64,000 nt of DNA from Ceratothoa steindachneri (GCA_963969495.1 OZ018322.1:162058048-162122047), one strand, 5' to 3'. Counted from the first letter of the stretch, positions 1 through 12,800 are shown. Notes: generated from the sequence alone by a model not told the origin. Made by a program: numbers and translations.

Positions 1-690
1 ATTTCTCGTTTAAACCACTTTGGTGGAACAAAAGACCGACGGGGACATTTCAGAGGGATGAAACGTGATTGAAGACTCATGAATGTGGTTTTGAAACTGT
101 TCCTCGAGTCTTCAACAGCATCGCACACTTCTAGCCTCCCGTCAGTCAGTCGGGCACGAAGACCTGCAAAGTCTGCTCTTCTCAAATCGAGTTTCCTCGA
201 TTTACTAGTTGCAGGCCCTGCCTTCGGGACTTTGACTACAAATGTAATTAGTCGGTGGTCACTGCCCCCGAGCTCTTAGCCAACAGAGAGGTCCTCACCG
301 ATGTCGTCCTCAGAGGTTTAAACGAAGTCGAGAATATTGTCTCCTTTCGTTGGCTTTCATCACTCATTGAATCAGGAACTCGTTGTTCGCGAATTCCAGG
401 AGTAGTGCATCCTCGCCACAGGGTTCTCTAGTTTCCCAGTCAACTTGTGTGTTGAAATCCCCCATGACGATGCACACTCTGTCTTCGACAAGTTCTCCTA
501 GTAGCTGGTACAGATCTCTGTCCTTTTCAACGAGTTGGGCAGGAGATCTATAAAGCACCAGGGTTCTGTATTTTGCAGGACCTATCTCTAGGTCAACACC
601 TAGTAGTTCATGGTTGGATACGATGTTGCAATCCGTCGAGTTGAGAGTATCATTGACATACAACATTACACTGCCACCTACTCTGTCTGG
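1..690 (-). pseudogene. CR1-like LINE fragment: endonuclease and linker, partial
   Basis: The minus strand encodes the second half of an apurinic-type endonuclease (EEP fold), which nicks target DNA for LINE insertion. One open segment (666 to 364) has the motif MGDFNTQVDW. The SDHRLITF motif that closes the endonuclease lies in another frame near 245-266. Between them the frame shifts and is broken by stops, but KGDNILDF and GEDLSVG are still legible. The linker toward the RT continues to the left edge, ending in PPKWFKREI, so the RT would lie outside the window. It resembles the CR1-like unit at 15640-17260, and the two may be one family. It is a dead copy. The LINE call is firm; the clade is less so. 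Confidence 0.82.
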
Positions 691-699
691 TAAAATTTA

Positions 700-3369
700 G
701 GCAATGGCAAAGCTTAAGGTAATTTGAAGAGGCATGTACAAAAAGATAATTTTATCTATATAAAATAAGAGAATAAATATCCAAAATTAAATTGGTAAAT
801 GAAGGGGAAATTGCCGAGTTATGCGTCAGACACTGAAGTTAAAAATTAATGTATTACAGGAGGAGACTATTCAAATGGGGAGGATTAACTCAAATGGGTT
901 GCTGAAGGGGAAGAGGGCTTGGCTTACGGAATATTCCAGATGAGACGTCTGGGTAAGGCTTCGCGGATGTCTTCTGCAGGCAATAAACGTGGGGGCGAGG
1001 GCGCTCGGAGCTTCTGAGTGGGAAGTTAACGTGATGACGGTTCTCCAAAAAGGGGGGGGCGCAGTAACGTCGAGCCTAGGGTAGAGTATTTCGGCCACCC
1101 GAAAACAAGGGGCAAACAAGGAGGGCTTCGACAGGAGTTGATGAGTGGAGTCGGAAAAATCGCTCAGTTGCGAACGTCAAATAGAATTACCTCACTGGCT
1201 GGGGCTAATTCCAACACACCAAAAGTTCATCCGTCACTTTGCTTTGTTGTTAGCACCTGACTTGGAACTAAGGGAATCTTCTTGGTTCCGGGCGAGACTC
1301 CTCAACTCTGTGTCTCCCACATGGAAGAAGATCCCTATATATATCCGAGTCCCCCCCCCTCGGGATTAGGGTAAACAGTGCTACTCTCGAACGGCCTCAA
1401 ATTTGCACACCGAGGTGATTCTAACATGCGTAAAGGTGGTCCGTGGTGGACGCGGTTTGAGGCTACCGCTTGTGGATGGGGGAGGAGAGGCTTACCAATT
1501 TAAACCTAACCAAATTCTAGAATCTTCTATAGCGCATGGACGTTACTTCCGTGCTGGATAAGAAATTCCACGTGTAATTCCCCCACAGTCTCTTTTTCTT
1601 CTTCAGAGCCTGCGGTGTCTTTGCTTTGTGGATGTTCATGCTTTTCTAAGATGTATTGGTGGTTTGCTCCTCAGTAGCAGGCTTATTATAATTTCTTAGG
1701 TCGTAATTCGTCCAGCTTCTCTTTATTTTTTCCCAAGGGCAACTTTGAACGGTATGGAACATTCCGAATCCTATGGTATTTTCAACGTGGGGAGTCCATT
1801 CTCAGTCAAAGGTCCATTTAACAGGTCGCTGTAGCAGCCTGCTTTAACCATGGTGGCTACGTTTATGTGAATGATCAGGGTTATTATCTTGGTATTGATG
1901 CTTTCGTGGTGTTGAGTACAGATACACTCGATAGTTGTCTCTCTTTAGGCCTCTTAGTTCCGATAGCGTACGTAATTATTTTTGACTGGTTTATGTCTTC
2001 CATTTTTTTCTGATAGCCTCTTTCCTTATAGAAAAGTTATTTGCTATTGTACGGTATTCTCCTTTGCAGTTGAAACATCTCTGCATATTTTTTTCAGGGA
2101 AGGAATCGATGCCCTTCTATGCTACACTCGCTTCACATTAGTTTATGCTTATCGGGACAGTTCGTGATAGTGTGGGTTTCGATTTATTAGTTGACGAATG
2201 ATAACTGTGTTATGAAATTTGGATTGTTCGATATTTTTTCCCCGTGGATTCTTATGCCCTCATTGGTTGCATTTCTGTCTATTTCTGCTGTAGTGAAGTT
2301 GAATTTAAAGCAGTATGTAGAGTCTTAAAATTTAATTATTTTCTTATTATGCTGAAGTTTCCTATATTTCTATTTCCGTCTTGACTTGTTCAGGGGGCTG
2401 TCCGCAGACCTAGTTATTCACCTTGCGGCAGATAAGGATGTGATTGGCTGCTACTAAACACAGTTACCTTCAATGTCTCTAAATATGTGCATATCAACCA
2501 ACAGGCTTTATTATGTAGAACGGAGCTTATGCGTGGCAGAGGCTCAACAAAGTCACTAAACAGACCATGGGTGAGAAAGATGGGAGGAATTAAGCTATCA
2601 ACCATGATTTTTTATCCCTTGTCCTCTGGAATGCTGCTTTTAGTAGCGGTTTGGCTCAAGGCTCTTGTTAAACAGATATCTCTTCAAAGAGTAATGGGTG
2701 ATTTCTCTGATATTCTCATCTTAAACAAATAGGCAAGGGTGAAAAAGATTCTTCCGTCAACTAGTTGGGAGATCATGTATAGATATTGGTTGAAGTATGG
2801 AGTAGATAGTAACTATGGGGATGATCATTTTTAGAGCGATTAAATTATTTATGAAATGGGAAGAAAGCATTTGTTTTACATAGGTATGCATAGGCGCCTG
2901 GAAGTAATGTTAATCTCTTGGTGGGAGGCGGGGGGTTCTAGATATAATTTGTTGTGTATGAACATGCGTATTTAGGTATTTACTTGATATATGTGCATTT
3001 ATGCGTTTTATATTTTTTGCTATGCATTGTAATTTTGTTCAGTTATTTTTTTCTTTGTTATGTGCTTGTTCGTGCGTAATATTTATTGTTTAGCATTTGT
3101 GTACTGTCTATTTCAGTAGTTATTTTGGTTCAAACCGCTGTCTTCCAAAGTTATTTTTCCTGTTTCTGTTTAGTTGCTGTGGTGTATCTTGTTCGTTCAC
3201 TAGTAGTATTTTATTCGGTATTTTCATCATATTCGGTAGTTTAGTTTAATTCTGAATTCATGTCCCCTTTTGTAGTGATTCCATTTCGGGTAGTCTTGTT
3301 CTGTTGTGTCTTATATCAGCAGTTGCTTTCTATTTGATGTTATCAGTCATAAAATGATAAAATGGGGTA
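700..3369. other. No recognisable gene
   Basis: Small ORFs occur (871-1119, 1145-1369, 1982-2167, 2487-2732) but none carries a recognisable motif. The part from about 1500 onward is T-rich on the plus strand. A degraded 5' or 3' extension of the minus-strand LINE at 3370-4760 could lie in the right half but cannot be read. Confidence 0.5.
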
Positions 3370-4760
3370 GCTTCGAACATCTCTGTTGTTTTCCATGTTA
3401 TTTCCTATTTCCTCTCCTTCGACGCGAACCATTTTTTCTTTCATTGATATAGCTCTTTATTCGAGAACAATATCAATGCAAGTGATCGAGCTTAATAGTT
3501 CAGATTGACATTTCAGTTCTTCAGGTTTTACTGAAGCTCTATTGCTGATTGTTATAAAGAGAGTTCCTTTCCAAGTTGCTAACCATTTATCTGTTGAGTA
3601 TCTTCTCAAATAGTTTTCCGCCAATTTCGGAAAGAAAAGTGGGTTATGAAAATCATTTCGCCACTATAAAGTCATCGAGAAAATAGCCAGTATTTTAGCT
3701 GGTGCCTTATATTATCCTTGATTCTTCCAGTATTCGGTGCGTAACTTCGTTATAATTTGATTTAGTCGACCCTCTATGTCCCTGTGCTTTCTGGTCAAAG
3801 GAGAGTAGTGCACTAGATATTTCTCCAATTGTTATTTGTACACCATTGCCTTCAAACGTATTATTTTTTGACCACTCTTAGTACGGCTGATGTGTTAATG
3901 GATGATGATATTTTGATTGTCGATAAAAACTTTTCTCTAAATTTGTGGACTATTTTTTTATGTATCCTCATCTTCTGTTTTCAGTTCTCCCTTTTTTGTT
4001 TTGATTTATTTCTTAGGTGGTTATCTTTTGAATCTTCTTAATGTATTCGAGAATTCTTTTGGGTAGGCTTTATGACCTACTTTGTCAACAGCCACCTCCA
4101 ATTTTCGCTACTCTTGTTCAAGAATTGCCTGTCATAGTTATTTTATTACTCTCTCTCTCTTTACCATATGTCTCGAGGGCCATTTTCTGGCTCTTAGATG
4201 GTATAATTTTCTTAATTTACGTGGTAGTTTTATGTATTCTGTCCACTTTTAAGATGAAATCTTTTCGTATGAGTCTTTACTTATCACGTTTGTATCTGTT
4301 TATAGTCTTTTATCACCTTTGTAGCTCTTTCTATTTATCTTCAAGTGAACCATGTTGCAATTTAGGTAGGATGTAGCTATTTACTTCGGTTTTATAGGCT
4401 TCCCTGTTTGCTTTATTGTAAGTTTTTGTTTTTATCCCCATGATTTGGATGATGTTTCTCTTTATTCTAATTAAGATTTCAAAATAATCGCTGCATGGTA
4501 TGGGTTCTGGTTTAAAGTAGTAATTTCCTGGGTGAGGCATTTTTCTCGCCACATAATGGGCTTTGTGACTGAGCGATCCTTGATATGGGACGGGAGCTCG
4601 GCCACACGGTGTTAGACGATGTTCATGTCAAAAGTGATGTTTAGGCCGCGGCCTATCGCATTGGTTGTTCGGTATCCTGATTCTTAACATCTGGCAATAA
4701 TGTCTTGCACGAAGATTCCAGGATCCACTTGCGGAATATGGTTATGAACGTACGTGAATA
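3370..4760 (-). pseudogene. Jockey-like LINE, heavily decayed (endonuclease end, linker, start of RT)
   Basis: Read on the minus strand in shifting frames. Around 4620-4680 is TTNAIGRGLN, the mid-endonuclease signature also seen in the plus-strand element at 32.8-35.3 kb (TNGIGRCLD). An open segment at 4552-4331 holds PIPCSDYFEILIRIKRN, corresponding to the SDH block that ends the endonuclease, then KTYNKANREAYKTE of the linker. Further along are KFREKFLSTIK and, near 3590-3720, GYFLDDF, EIGGKLFEKILNR and SNLERNSLYNNQQ, which match the RT fingers just before the palm. The RT active-site region was not found. No frame is open for more than about 75 codons, so this is an old dead copy. Boundaries are approximate. 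Confidence 0.62.
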
Positions 4761-5686
4761 TAATGAAAATCTCTCGTTTCTGCGGTTGGTTTCGTTAGCT
4801 TTGACTGGTCACTATTATTTAATAATTATAGATATTTATGTCGTTAATCTCCGTTTTTAGGCCATGCTCTGATATAAGAAATATATCCGCTTCTATTTCT
4901 ATGAATGCGTTTCCATATCGTAGCATCATCACAAATTAAGTTTCTACTCTACAAAGCGGTGCCTTCCTGATTTTGACTTTTATTTTTATTTTGTATTTAT
5001 ATTTGCCAAAGATTCGTCTTCATATTCCGTGTGGTTTTCCTCTTCTATGTTAGGTTTGAATGTTTTATCTCTTTTTCCAATGGAGAGTAATTTTGTTCAA
5101 TGCCTCGTTATCTCTCGCTACGGAGATCTTGAAAAATTCCTATGAGTCTGAGATTTAAGGGAATTTTAATGTATGAAAGCAATGTCCTCTTATCCTTATG
5201 AGATGAAAGGAGGGTGCTTCGGGGATGGCTTTTTCGATCGTTAACAACCTAAGACGTGGTGTGAAGGGTTGAAGCGCGCCTAACTGTATCGACGAACAAC
5301 ACTGAGTGATGACTAGCTCTTCCTTGGCTCTTCGACAATCACTCAATTCTTCTCTGGACGAGAATGTAGTCGATTCCATCTCGACCAACAAAGGTATTCT
5401 TGCTGACGTACTGGACGGCGGCTTCAGGCACAATCTGCATGTGAACTTCAAAGTATCGAATATATACCCCAAAATTATCTAGACTGGGAGAGAGATTCAT
5501 CGCCAAAAGACTTTCTTTATTGCTTTGGGTCGCGATAAGGGCCTAGAGCGAGAAGTCGCGATGCCCAATTGATGGTCTTTCCATTGTTCTAATTTTCGCA
5601 GTACATAGGGCAGAAGAATTTAGAGCGGTCAATGGCGAACTGGGGGAGTTAGGGGGATTTCTTCTCTCTCTCCTTACTCTTTCACA

Positions 5687-5699
5687 CTCCTCCCTTTTT
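5687..5699 (-). other. Putative polypurine tract of the 6-kb Gypsy-like element
   Basis: The minus strand reads AAAAGGGAGGAG immediately before TGTGAAAG. This has the position and composition of a plus-strand primer next to a 3' LTR, and matches the layout at 45219-45232. Confidence 0.45.
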
Positions 5700-6038
5700 A
5701 GGGAGACATTTTTTCCCCACAAGTCGGTTGCGATAAAAATGTATCGAACTAATTTTTCTTCAAGGAGGAGATACTATAAAAATTGAATTAGTGCAACGAG
5801 ATTCAAACAAAGTTCTGACATGAACGGGGTTAGCAAATAATAATAATTACTTCAGACTATACGCACAGGTACAATAAAAAAATATAATTAAGCCATACAA
5901 CACATTGAATATCTAAAAAAATAACCATTACTAAAGACACACTACAACAGAGAATAATTATACAACACTTCAAACAATTAACCTATATATAAAACAAATC
6001 AGCAAATATATTTACAAGGAGATACGCTAATGGTATCT

Positions 6039-7222
6039 TTAATTTATGGCAATAGGGTTTTCTAGAGGATTTCTACTTAAACTATTCGCTAAACAATTTT
6101 GAGTACCCTTGGTGTACACAATACGGAATTGATGTTCCATGTGCAACAGACTCCAATGCGTTAGTCGTCCAACTTGACTCTTGAAATTACGAAGGTACGA
6201 CAATGGCTTTTGATCACTCTTAATTACGAATTCGGTTCCTATAAGGTACATTCTAAAATGTCGAATTTTCCATACTATAGCTAACGCCTCAAGTTCAATG
6301 TTGGCGTAAGCCTTCTCGCATACGCAACGGGATATCTACTTCCATCGTTTTCATACTGCATGAGGGCACCACCTATACCATCACGAGAAGCATCAGTACG
6401 GATCCCACACTTTTTGTTCGGATTCGGGAGTCTCAAAATAGGAGCAGAGATCAGTTTCTCCTCCAGCATGTTAAACCAAGACACCGCGGGGTGAGTCTAA
6501 CTGATAGAATCCGGGCCCGTTTTCTTTAACATACCATTAAGGGGTGACGCTATAGTGGCGAAATTGGGAACTAAGCACCTGTAAACTGAAGCAGAAACCA
6601 GAAAATACAGCAGCTGCTTCTTCATCCGGGGAAGCGGCATTTCAGCTATGGCTTTAACTTTGTCGTTTTGGGGGGACAATTTAGTTCTTTCTGATCTTAA
6701 AACCAAGATATTTAATCACACCTTAGGCGAAATCGCACTTCGACGGGCCTATCACGAGTCCGTGTGCGCGCAAACGGATTAACAATGCGCGAAGGAGCTG
6801 TACGTGCTGGCTCCATGTCCGGATGCAACGTACACGTTGTCAAAATAAAAGGTTACACTGAGTAGGCCGTTTACAATTCGACGCATCATTCGATTGTAGT
6901 TTCCACATGCAGCTACAAAACCAAAGGGAAGACGGGTAAATTGAATAAAGCCTTTCTCTGTAGCAAAAGCTGTAAATCGCTTAGAAGATTCGGAGAGCAG
7001 AATCTGATGGTAGGCCTTACAAAGATCAAATTCGGAGATGAATTTTGCATCTTCGAAAAGATGTAGGTTTTGATCGATTAAAGGTATGGGCTCGGTATCA
7101 AACTGGGTGACTGAATTTAATTTGCGAAAATCAATGCACATCCTAAATGAGTGATCGGCCTTTCTGACCATATCCTTATTCTTCCACAGCTTATACTCTG
7201 AATGTGGCCTTTTTGTGAGCAT
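6039..7222 (-). pseudogene. Ty3/Gypsy-like pol pseudogene (RT and RNase H)
   Basis: The first open segment (7222-6779) is RT: FRMCIDFRKLNSVT, then motif A SEFDLCKAYHQI, then RLPFGFVAACGNYNRMM, then the active-site box, which reads YFDN where the family has YxDD. The second catalytic Asp is thus lost. The thumb continues at 6706-6497 in another frame (KAIAEMPLPRMKKQ, VPNFATIASPL). RNase H follows at 6484-6281 (RTDASRDGIGGALMQY, first catalytic Asp present) and 6251-6039 (KSDQKPLSYLRNF, then LANSLSRNP at the end). Frameshifts or stops separate all segments. It is about 35-50 percent alike by eye to the pol part at 45.6-46.4 kb, so it belongs to a related family. It ends after RNase H without integrase. 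Confidence 0.85.
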
Positions 7223-7239
7223 TTATAGGGGAGTCACGT

Positions 7240-7385
7240 GGGTAGTTAATAGGGTTACCAGTTTATGGCGGGTTTTATCCTTGATGCCGGGTTACCGATT
7301 TACAGGGCTGTCTGACGAAGGCTGGTTTTATCCGTGAGACAAGGTTACCAATTTACAAGGGTGGCGGACGAAGGCGTTTGAGGGG
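7240..7385. repeat. Degenerate short tandem repeat, about 60 bp
   Basis: Three imperfect units are built around GGTTACC followed by (A/G)(A/G)TTTA and then a GGTTTTATCC block, with GACGAAGGC in the last two. No coding potential is seen. Confidence 0.45.
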
Positions 7386-7399
7386 TAATCGTTGAGCTT

Positions 7400-10300
7400 A
7401 CTCTGACTCCTGAAGTTCTTACGGGGAATCCGTGTATAGGCTGGGTTCGAAAGGTAACAGGGTTATCACTAGTGTAAAGGAATGCCTTAAAAGGAAAATA
7501 AGTTTCGTAGCCTTTAATCTCGGCTTAGGAATACCTTAATTGGGAGCAAGTGAGATAGTTTAGTCTTACGTGGCTTTATTGTCAGTTTTCCTCTACGTTC
7601 GATTATTGGGGCTAAGAACAAGATATCGGTTCAAGTCCTATCTTGTTCAAGGCATTTGTTTACTTTGCATGAAAGTACATTATAGACTTCCATGTTTTCC
7701 GCACATATTATTTATGACTATGTTTTTCAAGAGTGTGAATTGCAGGTCTCCAAATAGCGTTTCGTATAGCTTTTGCTTTGGTGGAGAGATTGTAGGTTAA
7801 GTACCCTAAAGGGGGACTCTCTTGCTGGTGGGAGCTAACTGCCTATCCTTTATGGAGCAGAGTGAGGTGAAATTATTTCTCCTTTTTTGTCCTGAGACGT
7901 TTTCTTCTTTTAATGAATTTTTGTTTCGTGCATTTCCTGCTGAAAAAAAATACTATTATGTGTAGGTAAATCTTTTCCGTTTAGATAAAAGAGTATATCC
8001 TGCACGCTACGAGCAATGTGCCTACTTCTCTGAAACTTGTTCTGGCCATAATTTCTTTGCTGCTACTCATTTTCATTGTACAGGACTTTTCTTCATACTC
8101 TGAGTTCAAGGCTACTTCAGTCGCTGTGGTGTCTTCTTTTGTTTTGTTTCCCTCTTTTGAGTTATGTGAAGAGGATTCTTCCGTAGCAGGTTTGCATGTG
8201 GCTCATGATTTTATTCCCATTAATGCTTACTAGAAAACGTGGAGCATTCTTAGTTGTCAAGCATCTTAAGAGATGGTAAGCCCTTGTCCTTGAGTAACTC
8301 ATTACGAAAGATATTATAGCAGTCAGACTTGACCGTGTTTGTTACATTTACATGCACGATACACGTGAGTATTCGTGCACTTAAGTCATCTGTTTATTTA
8401 GAGAGCTGCTCTTGTTTGTTGCTACTTCTCGTTCCTTTTACACCGCTTGCGTAGGCACCCGCCTTTCTTTTTCTACTTTGTTGTCCTTTTACCCTTCTTA
8501 GTTTCTTTCTTATATGACAGCTTAATGCCTTCTTCCGATGATCGCCTTTGCAGTTGAAAAGCCTTCTTTCTTTTCGTAATTTTGCCCCATCTGGTATATA
8601 GAGTTTAAAAAACACATCCTTGCTTGGTGAACATACTGCCCGCAGCAGCAGTACAGCTTTATGCACCCGATAATGGCCGCTTAAGGGTGTTCAGCCAATC
8701 ATCCGCAGAGGCGAAGCTATTAGGGCAAACTCTATCTTTCCATTAAATTGCGCTGCAATTGTCAAGACACCTTAAGCCCTGGTCTCTTGTGACATGGAAG
8801 CATGAACGGAAGGTTTTGTTAGAGATACCAAAGCATCTCTTCTGACAAAATTATTAGATTGTAAGGTACTTAAGTTTAGATAAAGGATTAAATCAATGGA
8901 ATACCTCCCCCCCCCCTGCAGTGAGGGAGAGGAGGAGAGTTGGTGCAGGAAGGCAGTGGGTAGATGTTAGCGGAAGGAGAACCTTTGCTGGAACAAGCGG
9001 GGCACTGAATCCCGTCAGCAGTGCGGCCAGGAAAATAAATCGTCATTCCTCTTAAAGGGATATGTTTAATAGCAATTGGAACATCGCAAGGGCTATATAC
9101 AGGAAATTGAGCCATAATTTGCAGTGAGCAGCATCCAATGGAGGAAGCATCATTATCAGCTGAGGTTAGCGAGAATGAGTTGCAGGAAATTTCTAATAGT
9201 GTCAGCAAAGAAGGCTTATGACAAAAAGATAAAAATTTACCTTCCATCAGCATAGAAATAGAATCATAGGCTAATACGATGCAAAAGAACGCAAAAGAAG
9301 ATTGATGAGCGGACCAATAAATTAGTCTAAGACAACACCAAAACGCAACTGAAGCGGCCTACACAGACCACTATAGCCATGTACAAATATCAACTTTTTC
9401 TTATTTTCATAAGCTTCTGTACATTTTCCCATATTTTCTTACCTATTAAGAAGAAAGGCATAAATACTTTAACTAAGGATGTAGAGAAGCATTGCCGCAT
9501 AAAACTTTAAATTGTCTGCGTTGAAGTCGACCAACCACCAGTACTGGCGTTCCTTGATTCATGTTTTGCCCTATAACTTTTGTTACAAAAAAGATACAAA
9601 CAAACAATTAAATATCAAATGAAAGCAGAAAATTATCAAAAAATAATAATAGATCTAATCTTTTAATAAATAATAATTATTATTAAGCAATAGTTACTAA
9701 TAATACTAATAAAAACTCAGAGGAACAATTTCGAAAATAATCTTTGTTGAGTTCGAACTTTCCCATGATTTAGACTAAATTGCTGTACTTATTTCAAAAC
9801 TACAATTAGTTTTCTTTTATCTCGTCAAGTTTTTTATTTGCAACTTACTCTCTGAATAAGCCCAATTATATTGTTTCTCCATAAGTAACAAGACTATTCA
9901 CCCGATTGCTTTTTTTATTTTATTGTCTCTTTATTGCTAATCATAAATATTTAAAGGAATTAAACTAAAATCGCTATTTTGTTATTACTTCTATTAACAT
10001 TTTTACCACGATCCGTAGAAGGCTCTATTACCAGACGGTGACAGCTTGTCGCTTGTTTATTCAGTTACACGTAAGATATTCTAGTAGGAGGTTGTGTTTC
10101 TCTCTATATAGGTGATTACTACCTTATTCTGCATACAATCCATAAACGTATGCATACAAGAGGTTAACACACGTAAGGTTTTTATAAAATCCTTAACTGT
10201 TCAACTTATTTTTAGATCCAAATACTTCGTAATTATCAAACAACCCTGACTCCTTTATCCTTAGACTGGAAATCCTGAAACCCAATCAATCCCATTTCGA

Positions 10301-10549
10301 ATATGTTAAAGAAAATATTAGTTATCAAGACAAGTCTTGTGCCCCTCATAAGGTGTGCACGCCTTGATCCGAGTGTTTTCGGATGTGGATAGATGTTACA
10401 CCTTATAAAGTGGCATTTGGTATATCTATAATTATGCACAGCCCAAAGATCATTGCAGATACTGTTACATATGTTTAGTGAAAATTTCAGAATATTAAAC
10501 AAAAAAAATGTATAATCTCGTAACCGAGTCCACCATCAGCTATTTGTCC
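7400..10549. other. No recognisable gene
   Basis: ORFs at 7570-7800, 8018-8233, 8394-8666 (-) and 8888-9253 (-) are short and carry no motif I recognise. The 8888-9253 frame is the longest (121 codons) and ends in a poly-Gly run from a C homopolymer. The segment from 9560 to 10240 is very AT-rich. Confidence 0.5.
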
Positions 10550-11785
10550 AGTACCTCATTCAGCTCGATTTCCAGTGCCAGTATTCTTTCAACTCCCCTC
10601 ACTTCAAGATCAAGATCATGATGAAGAACTCAGTGAAAGCAATAAGGAGGATTTTGAAAGTGAAGAAAAATTAGCTTCTAAGTGACTAGATCACTATATT
10701 TGAATGATTTGCTGTGACATTAGTGACTGCTTAAAAAGGCTTTAAAACTTTTAGCATCAAGAAGAAATGCGATAAACTTGCTTAAAAAGAGAGCAAATTC
10801 ATCCTACTTTCGACACAGAGAAGGTGAATTTCTGCAGTACTTTCGAAGTGACAGTAGATTTGTTCATTGCCATAACATACAGTTTACTGGGTGAATTGAG
10901 AATTGCGATCGATAACGCAACTGAATGGCGTATATTCAAAGATAGGTTAAAGCAGAGATTAGATTCTGTCCTCCTCCACAATGGCAATTTATATGGTCCA
11001 GTCTCTGTTGGGATTTCTGTTATTCTTCGTGATGAAAATGGAACCATTAAGAAAGTCAATGAGTTGTTACAATATGACAAACACAATTGGATTATCTGTG
11101 TTGACCTTAAATTGGTATGCTTTTTTGCTTATTTCTTGGAAAACAATGCAGGTACGCCATTTTACCTACTTTCTGATCATATTGTACATCAGAGCTTGAG
11201 AGAATCATTGGTGGAGAGGATTTGGATTCCAAGATCTGACATCAAACCTGCTGATCCCAACCTTCCCCTTGAGCCACTTGTTGATACAGAGTAACTTATA
11301 TTTCTTCGTTAGAACATTAAACTCTGTCTTATGAAGTAATTTGTTAAATCATTATTAACTAAATGCGATTGTTTCAACTAACTCATTTTGGCATTGCCTG
11401 GGCTATCAAATGAAAAAAATCAAGGACTGTGTCTTTGATGGTCCACTGATTCGGCAGATCTTCAAAGATAAAAATTTCATCGGTCCGATGTTAGAATAGG
11501 GAAATAATCCTTGTTTATTATCCATAGGCGAGAACCTTCTTGAAAATACATTATTAAAAACTACACCGAAGTTGTTCCCAAACTATTGCAGGACTGCTTG
11601 TTTACAACATGAGTATCAAGTTACATTTTTGGCATAGCCGCTTGATTATTTCCCATAAACCGTTGGTAAAGTCATGATGAGCGAGAGGAAAGACTTGGAT
11701 GTCCTGGATGAAATGTTTCAGTATAGGTGAGATGGAAATAACTTGGCTGACTTTTATTGGAGGATGAATAGAGTTGTATACATAT
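10550..11785 (+). pseudogene. Relic of a multicopy uncharacterised protein family, copy A
   Basis: I recognise a large protein family repeated in many invertebrate genomes, probably transposon-derived, whose function is unknown to me. Seen in order: LLASRRNAINLLKK near 10745; an open segment 10824-11294 with ATEWRIFKDRLKQRLDSVLLHNGNLYG, then YDKHNWIICVDLKLV, and PLVDTE at its end; after that NIKLCLMK, LPGLS and the C-terminal LDYFP and LADFYW blocks (to about 11780), across several stops and frame changes. The family's usual GGYTKYPCFLC segment after the ICVDLK block is missing or unreadable. A second relic is at 55310-56260. (Motifs are read in short pieces from different frames.). Confidence 0.6.
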
Positions 11786-11789
11786 TCAA

Positions 11790-12385
11790 TACTCCAGGAA
11801 AAGCTATCAGCCGAAGATTTTCCTCTACCTACTTGCACACAATTTGAATAACAGTAAAAATACATTAAAAGAATTTTTAATATATACAAACATTACAATC
11901 AAATATGTATGTAAATAGCTAAAATGTTCTACAATATAAGCTCAAATTTGTTTATGCAGTATTTTTGTTTTTTGCTACAAAGCAAGAGTATGTATGTATC
12001 ATGTAACTAAATAATTAATGTGATACAGAAAAACTGGAGTAATTTATAGACTCATTTCTAAAAGTTAGTCAAACACAAGTGTCAGATCTATCTAACCAAA
12101 ATTATGTTCCTGTTTGTAGTAATTATAATAAATTACACTTTATTGTCTAAGATTTTTTAGTTCATATAGAACAAATTTGATAAATTATCCTATTATTTTC
12201 GCTCAATCAGATCAGCTTTACGATTTATCTCACATGATGTTTTTTACGGGGTTTTTATACATATACAGGTAGTTTTATCTCTATGATGCAGTATTCTTTC
12301 TTATTTCTTTAAATAAACCAATTCTAAAGGAATTTACATTCGGCAATTTATGACTAACTGCTATTTTACTTGTGCAGGTGAATGA
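11790..12385. other. No recognisable gene
   Basis: AT-rich spacer between two relics. Nothing is recognised on either strand. Confidence 0.5.
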
Positions 12386-12389
12386 AATG

Positions 12390-12800
12390 GATTTGGCCAG
12401 AAATTAATGCAAAAATAAGCTCAATGTATACTGCTACATATGCAGCGAATAAACTCTTGTTCTTAACGGGAATCCATTCCCAAGTTTCCTAAAGTTTGTT
12501 TACCATGCATATTTTGTCATGAAACTTGGTGATAAAGATACAGCTTGGGTGCCATACATAGTATGCAAGACATGCACCGAGTATTTGCATGCTTAAGCCA
12601 AAGACAAGATGAGTTGTCTGAAATTTGGAATTCTCATGGTTTAGAGGCAGCCGACAAATTATGCAACTAACTTCTAATTCTGCGCTATTGATTTAACTGG
12701 AATCAACAAAAAGAACTCGAGCAGCCTTAAGTATCTAGATCTTAAATCAACAGGCCTTTCCGTATCTCAATGTGATAAAATTGCACAGAAAGAAAGTTAT
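12390..12800 (+). pseudogene. Relic of the N-terminal zinc-binding half of the same family as copy A
   Basis: Frame-hopping plus-strand translation gives a Cys pair block, then VYHAYFVMKLGDKDTAWVP, IVCKTCTEYL, LKFGI, a FCAIDLTGINKKNSSSLKY block and QCDKIAQKE. In intact relatives I recall, these blocks form the N-terminus ahead of the body seen at 10550-11785. Here the N-terminal blocks lie downstream of that body, so this is a separate insertion or a rearranged piece. Stops and shifts are frequent. No function is assigned beyond probable zinc binding by the paired Cys motifs. Confidence 0.5.

Larger units (their letters stand above)
5100..7222 (-). mobile_element. Degenerate Ty3/Gypsy-like LTR element (3' LTR end, 3' UTR, RNase H, RT)
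   Basis: Minus-strand order is RT (7222-6497), RNase H (6484-6039), an A-rich 3' non-coding stretch (6038-5700), a purine tract (5699-5687) and then sequence beginning TGTGAAAG. That junction closely resembles the PPT-to-LTR junction of the young element at 45219/45220, where a purine tract is followed by TGTGATAG. A 3' LTR therefore probably runs left from 5686, covering the uninformative ORF at 5155-5472; its outer end was not located. No integrase lies between RNase H and the PPT. The gag/protease part and the 5' LTR right of 7222 were not recognised. The element is dead. Confidence 0.6.

Noticed and set aside
5155..5472. 105-codon minus ORF as a gene
   Set aside because: It lies where the 3' LTR of the 6-kb Gypsy-like element should be and shows no motif.
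8888..9253. 121-codon minus ORF as a retroelement gag or protease
   Set aside because: No DTG/DSG, zinc knuckle or other motif is present. It ends in a homopolymer-derived poly-Gly.
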